A DNA stretch of 64,000 nt. Source: Chitinophagales bacterium. Its GTDB lineage: Bacteria > Bacteroidota > Bacteroidia > Chitinophagales > Chitinophagaceae. The position numbers were made by a program, and so were the translations under genes. The notes under the pieces were generated by a model. The model was not told where the DNA came from. It saw nothing but the letters and a program-made list of their open reading frames with translations, and did not search any database. Below, in pieces: positions 40,310-48,200 of this stretch. Numbering within the stretch: the first letter of the stretch is position 1; each line of letters opens with the position of its first letter. The stretch spans positions 1 to 64,000 of the forward strand of contig JAJPKJ010000024.1 of NCBI GenBank assembly GCA_021323755.1, given 5' to 3'.

Positions 40310-40897
40310 TTATGAATCCGGTTGATCTTTTAATTGATCCGGCTTCAACTTTTTTTTTGATGAAGATGGGATTTTGCCTTTATCATTGGTTTCTTCATCA
40401 TTTGAAAACTCATCTTTGTGTTTAATGAGTAACCAGTTTTTTTCATCTGCATCTTTTAATCTTACCAGGGCAAATGAGCCTTTTAACTTCTTGCCATGCA
40501 AAATGAATTTAAGGCTGCCTTCTTTTATTTCTTTATTGACTTCTTTATCTGCCGATCCATTATTTTCAACAGGTTCATAAACCCCATTATCCCAAATCTC
40601 CACTGTGCCTGCTCCGTAATTTCCTTTGGGAATGGTTCCATGAAATTTTGCATAGCCCAGTGGATGATCTTCTACCATTACGGCCAAACGTTTGTCACGG
40701 GGGTTCATGGAAGGTCCTTTGGGGACAGCCCAACTCTTCAGCACTCCATCCACTTCAAGCCTGAAATCATAATGAAGGTGGGATGCATCATGACGCTGTA
40801 CGACGAAGATTTTTTTTGACGATGATCTTTTAGCTCCTTTGAAAGGCTCGGGAGTATTTTTGAAATTTCTTTTTTTATTATATAATGATAGACTCAT
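40310..40897 (-). CDS. ligD: LigD 3' phosphoesterase part (frameshifted)
   Basis: A 195-residue frame with the LigD phosphoesterase domain, which trims 3' phosphates and ribonucleotides. Active-site pattern: FVVQRHDASHLHYDFRLE, AVPKGPS, VEDHPLGYAKFHG and IPKGNYGAGTVEIWD. It then frameshifts: the domain is complete to about residue 165, the linker runs into nine A (40350-40358), and the frame ends soon at 40310. One extra A would fuse it to the ligase part. ATG 40897 directly abuts the Ku stop (40898-40900). As read, two separate polypeptides would be made. Confidence 0.88.
   Translation of the reverse strand: MSLSLYNKKRNFKNTPEPFKGAKRSSSKKIFVVQRHDASHLHYDFRLEVDGVLKSWAVPKGPSMNPRDKRLAVMVEDHPLGYAKFHGTIPKGNYGAGTVEIWDNGVYEPVENNGSADKEVNKEIKEGSLKFILHGKKLKGSFALVRLKDADEKNWLLIKHKDEFSNDEETNDKGKIPSSSKKKLKPDQLKDQPDS
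40350..40358 (-). repeat. A9 homopolymer at the ligD frameshift
   Basis: Nine T on the plus strand, nine A in the coding strand (TCA AAA AAA AAG). Ten A would put the phosphoesterase and ligase-polymerase frames together through the linker ending GFIKPMLA. Such runs are known sites of replication and transcription slippage and of sequencing error. Confidence 0.9.
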
Positions 40898-41674
40898 TTA
40901 AGAAATCTTTTTCTTTTTCTGAGCAATGCTTGCTTTTAATTGAGACATGAGATCTCTTGTCTTGCTGTGCACGATACGCAGTGTTGGCGTTTGTACTTTT
41001 TTGCCTTTTGCTTTCAACCTGATCAGCTTCATCAATTCATCGGTATAGGTGTCTTTATATTTTTCCGGATCAAACGAGGCGCTCAATTGGTTTATCAGGG
41101 AGATGGCCATTTTTAGTTCGCCTGGTTTGATGGATTTATTCCCAGGGATATTCAGGTCCTTCATGCTTTTTATTTCATGGGCGAATCTCAGCTTGTTCAG
41201 GATCAGTCCCTCTTTCGCGGATTTTATTATTGCGAGATTCTCCTTGTTGCGGAGTACATAAGTGCTGATCCCGACCTTACCGGATTTTTTTAATGCTTCG
41301 TGCAAAAGTGCATAAGCATGTTCACCCGATTTTTGCGGCTCAAGAAAATACGGTGTTTCAAAGAAAATGCTTTCAATTTCTTTTTCATTGGCGAACTCAT
41401 GAATGGAAATTATCTTTGACTTTTCAGGACTTGCCTTTTCAAAATCCTCATCTGTAAGTACGATATACTTACCCTCGTAATCGAAACCTTTTACAATATT
41501 CTCCCAGGGAACTTCGCGCCCCGTTCGTTCATTGATTCGTTGATATTTTATCCTGGCATGATCCTTTTTATCAAGCATATCAAGATCAATTTCATGCTCA
41601 TTTACGGCGCTGAATATCCTTATGGGGATATTCACCAATCCAAATCCTATTGCGCCCGTCCATATTGCTTTCAT
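40898..41674 (-). CDS. ku: Ku double-strand break end-binding protein
   Basis: A 258-residue bacterial Ku. It starts at ATG 41674 with the family's MKAIWTGAIGFGLVNIPIRI; the open frame 14 codons upstream is not needed. The Ku core continues with NERTGREVPWENIVKGFDYE, ESIFFETPYFLEPQKSGEHAYALL and YVLRNKENLAII. The C-terminus (KKVQTPTLRIVHSKTRDLMSQL) is basic. Ku forms a ring on DNA ends and recruits LigD. It is first in a likely operon with ligD, whose start follows immediately. Confidence 0.96.
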   Translation of the reverse strand: MKAIWTGAIGFGLVNIPIRIFSAVNEHEIDLDMLDKKDHARIKYQRINERTGREVPWENIVKGFDYEGKYIVLTDEDFEKASPEKSKIISIHEFANEKEIESIFFETPYFLEPQKSGEHAYALLHEALKKSGKVGISTYVLRNKENLAIIKSAKEGLILNKLRFAHEIKSMKDLNIPGNKSIKPGELKMAISLINQLSASFDPEKYKDTYTDELMKLIRLKAKGKKVQTPTLRIVHSKTRDLMSQLKASIAQKKKKIS

Positions 41675-42002
41675 AATATCATAATAAAGAATAACCGTGC
41701 CATTATTTATGAGCATTTGCTGTCATTGCTATCCTGGCTCATTTCCCCGGGATCTTGTGCGGGGAACAGAAACGATGATGGCGAAACGATCGCTTTGATC
41801 TAAAGGTACAGACTTTGAATCGATCAACTTATTACCCGATCATTTTGTGGCTTGAAAGCTGTCGGCAATGCATGATGCAGGATATCAATCCTTAAAAATA
41901 AATCCGCGAGCCGATCAATAAAGAGGCTTGATGATCTGAAACAGGAAAATTATCCCTTAATTCATGGATGATGGAAGACAGCCTCTTAACGGGATCAAGC
42001 TT
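41675..42002. other. Intergenic region upstream of ku
   Basis: No gene in these 328 bases between two minus-strand genes. TTCCCCG (41743-41749) pairs with CGGGGAA (41760-41766), a 7-bp stem with no T-run, perhaps regulatory. The ku promoter should be here. Confidence 0.4.
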
Positions 42003-42581
42003 TCACTGGAGATCGGAATGGACAGGCAGCATATGCCTGATCGCCTTAAAAAGTTTTTTAAAATTGACCATTACTGAGGCTACACGCAATGAATCATTTA
42101 AAGAAGGGTAATGAAACCGCGTGTCCGGAAACAGGTAGGTGATAAGATCATCGGCAAATTTTTTATTTGAATTATTTTTTGCGGAGTGATAATGCTCGAA
42201 ATAATCTGCGGTTTCTATTTTAACTTTTATCAATATGCTCTTGTTTTCTCTCAAATCTATTTTTTCATTTGCTGCTATGAAAAAAACATTGTTGATCTCT
42301 TCAGGATCATGAACGATAAATGCTTTACCGGTTATATTCAAATGAAAACCCGCATTTTTCTTGAAGAAATTCAGTTGTGACCGGAATTCTTTTTCAAAGG
42401 AATGAATGTGCTGCCGGGGTGCCGGAACAATGAACCAGATCTGTCCGATCTCATCAATGGATCTTACCTTGATAATGCTCACCGGCATTTTCAACAAGGA
42501 ACTTCCTGTGTCAAAGAAAAGAGCGGAACCCAGCTCGTATATTTTTTCATGGATCATTCGAAAGGGTAAAGAAATTCTCAT
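42003..42581 (-). CDS. Pyridoxamine 5'-phosphate oxidase-like split-barrel protein
   Basis: About 192 residues from ATG 42581 (MRISLPFRMI); a methionine three codons earlier is also possible. The central part (VSIIKVRSIDEIGQIWFIVP, then GFHLNITGKAFIVHDPEEIN) matches FMN-binding general stress protein 26-like proteins, but N- and C-terminal portions are unusual, the C-terminus being a helical tail. It may bind flavin or haem; no enzymatic residue is clear. It is monocistronic on the minus strand. Confidence 0.65.
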   Translation of the reverse strand: MRISLPFRMIHEKIYELGSALFFDTGSSLLKMPVSIIKVRSIDEIGQIWFIVPAPRQHIHSFEKEFRSQLNFFKKNAGFHLNITGKAFIVHDPEEINNVFFIAANEKIDLRENKSILIKVKIETADYFEHYHSAKNNSNKKFADDLITYLFPDTRFHYPSLNDSLRVASVMVNFKKLFKAIRHMLPVHSDLQ

Positions 42582-42778
42582 AGACGTCATTTTGAATAAT
42601 GATATTTCAAAAAAAATACCACTATTTATGAAATGATTTTGCAGGATAAAATCAATCTCATTGATGAAAACTTATACCAGAATGAGAAAAATCTTCCACG
42701 TGCTGAATCAAATTGACAACTCGCCTTGCTAAATTGTGTGGCACGAAATTGCATTCATGTTTATAAAAGAATTCAGTT

Positions 42779-43642
42779 ATGATGAAAGGATTTCGGAATT
42801 TATTTGCCTGGTGTAAAAAATCATTTAATTTGTTTAACCGGTACAACGGGCTAAAATTAAGTGCCTCTCTTTCTTTTTATACTGTTTTTTCACTTGCGCC
42901 ATTTTTGATCGTTGTTATTTCTGTTGCCGGCATTTTTCTTGGGAAAAATGAAGTGGAGGGTAAAGTATTCGTTCAGCTCAGTGGATTGATCGGCAAGCAG
43001 GGAAGCGATCAAATAAAAGATATCATTCAATACATTCAACATTCCAATCACGGGATCATTGGCGGTATCGTTGGATTTGTCGTACTGATGTTCGGGGCAT
43101 CGGCAGTCTTTTCAGAGATACAGGAATCCATCAATTTTATGTGGGCTGTCAATAATAAAAAACAACAAGGATGGCTGAATATTTTGATCCGGAAATTATT
43201 ATCTTTTTCATTACTCATCGGCATGGGTTTTATTCTGATCGTGTCTCTGCTCGTCAATGCTGCAACCGATTTGTTGAGCGACCGCTTAAAAATGCAATTT
43301 CCTGAATATAGCATCTATTTGTTTTACGGAGTCAATATCCTGATCATTCTTTTTGCACTGACCATTTTGTTTGCAGTCATTTTTAAAGTATTGCCAAATG
43401 CAGCTATCCGCTGGAAGGATGCGATAACCGGAGCTGTGTTCACCGCATTGCTTTTTTTGGCAGGAAAATTTTTGATCGGCTTTTATCTCGGCAACTCACG
43501 CATCGGGCTCATGTACGGTACTGCCGCTTCAGTAGTAGTGCTTATGCTTTGGGTCTATTATTCTTCCATCATACTTTATTTTGGTGCGGCGTTCACCAAG
43601 ATCTACTCCACAAAATCAGGTTGGTTGATGCAGACCAAATAG
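42779..43642 (+). CDS. YihY/BrkB-family inner membrane protein
   Basis: A 287-residue membrane protein with about six helices. Family motifs: LKLSASLSFYTVFSLAPFLI, the middle GFVVLMFGASAVFSEIQESINFMW, and LPNAAIRWKDAITGAVFTALLF. YihY/BrkB proteins are often mislabelled as RNase BN; this one has no nuclease motif, so transport or envelope function is more likely. Two adjacent ATG codons (42779 and 42782) could start it. Alone on its strand. Confidence 0.92.
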   Translation: MMKGFRNLFAWCKKSFNLFNRYNGLKLSASLSFYTVFSLAPFLIVVISVAGIFLGKNEVEGKVFVQLSGLIGKQGSDQIKDIIQYIQHSNHGIIGGIVGFVVLMFGASAVFSEIQESINFMWAVNNKKQQGWLNILIRKLLSFSLLIGMGFILIVSLLVNAATDLLSDRLKMQFPEYSIYLFYGVNILIILFALTILFAVIFKVLPNAAIRWKDAITGAVFTALLFLAGKFLIGFYLGNSRIGLMYGTAASVVVLMLWVYYSSIILYFGAAFTKIYSTKSGWLMQTK

Positions 43643-43667
43643 TTCCCCATTTTTTTGTGAATTGAAT

Positions 43668-43868
43668 TTATCTTTCGATAGACAGGTTGGCAAACCCGAA
43701 TTGTTTTAGGTAGGTTGCTATTCTAGCCACGGATGTACTTTTTGTATTTTTTACCGCGGCAAGTAATTGGTGTGGGGAGATCTCCCATTTTTTTGTCCAA
43801 TAAATAATATCGAGTGGCTGATCAAAACTGATTGAGCTCTTGGTGCTTCTTTTTGATGATCTGATCAT
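43668..43868 (-). CDS. DUF3606 protein
   Basis: A 66-residue basic protein. DIIYWTKKWEISPHQLLAAV and TSVARIATYLKQFGF match the DUF3606 pattern (Y-W-x-K-x-x-x-V, then a valine/leucine-rich helix). It lies convergent to YihY with only 25 bases between. DUF3606 proteins are common beside stress genes; function unknown. Confidence 0.75.
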   Translation of the reverse strand: MIRSSKRSTKSSISFDQPLDIIYWTKKWEISPHQLLAAVKNTKSTSVARIATYLKQFGFANLSIER

Positions 43869-43987
43869 AATATTTATTTTTTATTGGTAGTTCGAAAAAT
43901 ATGCCAGCAAAAAAGGCGATAAATGATCTGCATTAAGACTGCGAACAATAGCAGTTGGGCAAAAAAATACACATAATGGAAGAATCA

Positions 43988-44266
43988 TTACACACCGCAT
44001 ACCGATGAGATATCGATTTGCTCGAGATAAGGATCTAATCCTGCAGTGTCTTTAAAACTTCTCAAGACCTTAAAAATAAACCGGGAACTGAGGTAAGCGC
44101 ATTCTACATAGAAATTGTCCACCTGGAAAATTTGTAATGTTTTTTCTTCTTCTTTTCTTTTGAGCAGCGGAACTCCAAAGAAATAGATGACGAGTAGTTT
44201 GTATTTACGGTTTAGTCGATTAAATCTGTGCATGGTCATGATCGTAAGATTTTCTTGTTCTTCCAT
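43988..44266 (-). CDS. Small protein of unknown family, paralogue B
   Basis: A 92-residue protein starting MEEQENLTIMTMHRFNRLNR. Its C-terminal 55 residues align with the protein at 21191: IFQVDNFYVECAYL and LRSFKDTAGLDPYLEQIDIS. The N-terminus is longer and more basic. No membrane segment or signal peptide. Two copies in one window suggest a lineage-specific family; function unknown. Confidence 0.7.
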   Translation of the reverse strand: MEEQENLTIMTMHRFNRLNRKYKLLVIYFFGVPLLKRKEEEKTLQIFQVDNFYVECAYLSSRFIFKVLRSFKDTAGLDPYLEQIDISSVCGV

Positions 44267-44343
44267 CAAAATAAAATCAAAATCGTGCCATTAAATTGTA
44301 GTTGGTGGACTTGAAAAATCGCTGGGCAGGGGTGTACTGATCA

Positions 44344-44679
44344 TTACAATTCGCGTTTTTCTATGGCTGCACCCAAGGCCTGCAAAAATTCCGGATCGTG
44401 TTTATGATCTTGTTCTTGCCATGTCGTTTTTTCACTTCCATCTTTACCTGGAATAGCTACCAGCCGTTGGATATCCCCTTTTTCATTTGGAGAATAATAG
44501 GTGATATTAAAATAGGAATCATCTTGTTTTTCTTTCATGAGCCTGACCTGGCAGATGTATAATACATTCTTATAGTTAAAGGTCACCTCAAATTCATCGT
44601 ATACATTTTGCTCTTTCATAGCCTTAGCAAAAACAAAATTCATACCGCCATCAGCGGTGATGGGGGAATTTCTGCTCAA
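44344..44679 (-). CDS. Protein of unknown function
   Basis: Up to 111 residues. The body from MNFVFAKAMKEQNVYDEFEV (ATG 44643) is soluble and beta-rich (VTFNYKNVLYICQVRLMKE) and ends EFLQALGAAIEKREL. I would favour ATG 44643, because the preceding 12 residues look unstructured. No domain is recognised. It follows the start of the divergent holin-like gene by about 100 bases. Confidence 0.5.
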   Translation of the reverse strand: MSRNSPITADGGMNFVFAKAMKEQNVYDEFEVTFNYKNVLYICQVRLMKEKQDDSYFNITYYSPNEKGDIQRLVAIPGKDGSEKTTWQEQDHKHDPEFLQALGAAIEKREL

Positions 44680-44788
44680 CAGAAAATTTCCCCTGTTGGT
44701 TTTCAGAAATAAAAGGCAGGCTTTTTGGATTGCTCTTTATGATGAGTAAAAAAAATGAACCGGGAATATAAAGTACAAAATCATTATC

Positions 44789-45130
44789 ATGATAAGCCAG
44801 ATAAATAATATCATAACATTGTTCAAGGATTTTTCAGATTATATAAGAACGGATGTTGAACTCACAAAATTAAAAGCGGTTGATAAAGCATCTGATCTCG
44901 CTTCATCGCTTTTTACTGCACTGCTCATTTTTGCGGCTGGGCTAGTATTCGTTTTCATGGCAAGTATTGCGCTTTCTCTTTTTATAGGTCATTTACTCGG
45001 CAAATACGAATGGGGATTTCTCATTGTTGCGGGTTTGTGGGCCTTGATATGCCTTGTATTGTATCTGATAAGAGCCAGATGGCCCGGTAACCCGGTCCGG
45101 GATATCATTGTGAAAAAGATATTGGATTAA
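44789..45130 (+). CDS. Holin-like/Phage_holin_3_6-type membrane protein
   Basis: A 113-residue protein with an amphipathic N-terminal helix (YIRTDVELTKLKAVDKASDL) and two hydrophobic helices (about 38-62 and 73-93). The helix-then-two-TM layout matches small proteins annotated as phage holin family, which in Bacteroidota are chromosomal housekeeping genes, not prophage. No other phage gene is near. It precedes the TamB-like gene by 79 bases. Confidence 0.75.
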   Translation: MISQINNIITLFKDFSDYIRTDVELTKLKAVDKASDLASSLFTALLIFAAGLVFVFMASIALSLFIGHLLGKYEWGFLIVAGLWALICLVLYLIRARWPGNPVRDIIVKKILD

Positions 45131-45209
45131 TATTTGGGAATGATGGTCTGGCTGGCAGGCGAAGCACCTACAATCATTTTTTAAAATTTCAGATGGAAAA
45201 GTATATGCT

Positions 45210-48200
45210 ATGGCGGCACACACAAAACTTAAAACACCAGTTCTTAAAAAGGCTTTGCGTATACTTGTCAAAACAATTGGCATACTGATCGCTGTCCTCA
45301 TCATTTTAATATTACTTGTTCAAACTGCGCCGGTTCAAAACTTCCTTCGAAAAAAAGCAGAATCATACCTGATCTCGAAATTGCATACTAAGGTTGTTAT
45401 TGGCAATGTCTATGTGGGTTTGCCTGGAACAATTATTCTCAAAAAAATCTTTTTGGAGGACAAACGTCAGGACACCTTAGTATATTTTAATAAATTATCC
45501 GCGGACCTTGCGCTTTTTAAGTTGGTCCGCGGGAACATTGATATCAATGAACTTCGGCTGGAATCTGCTACGCTGAAAATAAAAAGATCATTGCCCGACA
45601 CTGTTTTTAATTTTCAATTTATCGTGGACGCGTTTCAGGCACCCCCAAATAAACAGCCAAATAAAAAAGATACTTCATCTATGCAAATCGCTGTGCATGA
45701 TATCATGCTCGATAAGATACGATTGGTTTACGATGATGTAATCAGTGGAAACGAGGTGGACGTTTTTTTAGGTCATTTTGAAACGCGTATTGATCAGGTT
45801 GACCTAACAAAGGGAAGGTTTAATATTCCCTTGATAGTTCTCAATGGGCTGGCAGGCAAAATCGAACAACATGCCCAAATGCTCAAACAAGCTGTTACCA
45901 CTGATACATCAGGCTACTCATTGCCGCAATTTGAATTAAAAAATATTTCTTTAACCAATATTGATCTGGATTATCAAGACAAGCCTGGTGAAATTTATTC
46001 AAGGATATATCTGGACAGCCTGGCCACCCAAGTTCGTCAAATTGATCTGTCAAAGCGGATCATTATGCTGGAAAAATTAGCGCTATCCAAAACGACTGCT
46101 TCTCTACGGTTAGGTAGTACCGTTAGTAATAAAAAAGACATTGCAGAACAGAAAGATACGGATCATGGCAGTAGATGGTATATCGCGGCCGATCAGTTGC
46201 GGTTTGATGATGATCATATTTCATTTGATGACGATAATGCCCCGCATCAGGTAGCGGGAATGGATTATGCGCATCTGGATGCAAAAGACCTATCTCTGTA
46301 TGTAAATGATCTGCTAATCAGCAACGATTCTATTTCCGGAGATATCAGGAAAGGAAATTTTTCGGAGAAAAGTGGATTTGACTTACAAGGTCTCCAGGGA
46401 AGTTTTCTGTTTGCAAATAACCAGGCTTACCTAAAGAATTTAAGACTACAAACACCGGGTACTCTGTTGCAGCATTCGGTTGTGCTACATTATCCTTCCA
46501 TAGAAAGACTAAAAAAACATATTGGTGAGTTGTCAATAGATGCTGATCTCAATAACAGCAGGATACAGGTCAAAGATATTCTCCAATTTGTCCCCTCATT
46601 GCGCACACAACCCTCATTCAGAAATAAACAGCAGGTTTTTTTAATAAATGCCAGGATGAAGGGGACGGTAGCCCATTTGAAAATTGATCACCTTCAATTG
46701 TCGGGTTTGCAGGGTACGCGCATAGATGTTTCGGGCGATGTGAGTGGACTACCCGCGATAATGGAATTAAAAGTAAATCTTGTCATAAAACAATTCAGTA
46801 GTGGTCGAAAAGATCTACTCTCTTTGATTCCTGCCAGACTAGTGCCACCGGATATTTCCATTCCTGAAAATTTTGTAACGAATGGAACGATCACCGGGAA
46901 TATGAACGATGTGACGGCCAATCTTCTCATTCAATCTACATCCGGCGAATTGACCATCAAAGGAAATGTGAAACACCCGGATGATATTAAAAATGTGGTC
47001 TACGATGCATCGTTATCGGCAAAAAATTTAGACATCGGTTCCATATTCATCAAAGAAAGTGATTTTGGAAATGTAAGCCTTCAACTAATTGCAAGGGGCC
47101 GGGGATTTGATCCTAAGGTCGCGCAGGCAAATATAGATTGCACCATCTCCTCAGTGATCTTCAAAAAATATGATTACCTGGCTGCGAGCATTAAAGCGTC
47201 TTTAAGTGACCAGGTCGCTAAAATAGATATCCGTTCACAAGATCCGGGTCTTTATTTTACATTGAATGGCTCAGCGGATATACACGCAAAATATCCTGCA
47301 ATAAATATGGTCGCCGTCATAGACAGCCTCAAGCCGAGGTCCCTGCATCTTACAGAAGAAAATATTTCCTACCGGGGAAGGATATCTGTAAATTTTTCAA
47401 ATGGCGATCCTGATCATTTGCAGGGAGAACTGGTTGTTTCGAATTCATTGCTGGAGAAAGATGATCAAAAGATCGCGATGGATTCCTTAAGGATCGTCGC
47501 GGGACAAAATGATACAGGACAATACATCCATTTGAATTCAGATGCCATGAATTTTACTCTGGATGGACATTACAGGCTGACGGAATTGGGAGAGGTCTTC
47601 AATCAGCTTGGCACCACCTATTTTTCCGGCAATAAAAAAACGCCATCAGAGAAGATCGACAAATACGATTTTACGTTCTCAGCCAACATTACCGATAAGC
47701 CGATCTTAAAAACGCTATTGCCCTCTTTGCAAAGAGTGGATCCTATTCATTTCAAAGGGAAATTCAACTCGGAAAATGGATGGAGTGCAGATCTGAATTC
47801 TCCCTTTATCATTTATGGCAATAACAGGATCCGGAATTTTCAGGTGCATGTACAACCCAATTCCAAATCAATTGACATGCGTATGATGCTTCAGGAATTT
47901 ACGAATGGCGGCAGCATTGGTTTTTATAATAGTTCAATCGACGCATCTGTCGCTGATCGGAAAATCAATTTTGCCTTGAACATCCAGGATAGGTCTGCAA
48001 AAGACAAATATCATCTTGAAGGATCTTTGATGCGTCAGGATTCCGGGGATTACACATTCAACTTAAAGCCGGATCAATTATTATTGAATTATGGGAAATG
48101 GAATGTGTCAGAGAATAATGCGATACACTTTTCGTCAGGTAATATCAATGCAAATAATTTTTCTCTCTCCAAAGGCCCGGAAGAGTTAAGTATTCGCAGT

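Noticed and set aside
40304-40897. Stand-alone phosphoesterase and stand-alone ligase-polymerase as two natural genes
   Set aside because: The conserved linker GFIKPMLA lies upstream of the ligase ATG in its frame and the A9 run explains the shift, so one split gene is more likely.
44789-45130. Prophage signal from the holin-like gene
   Set aside because: No other phage gene is near; this small two-helix protein is a common chromosomal gene in Bacteroidota.
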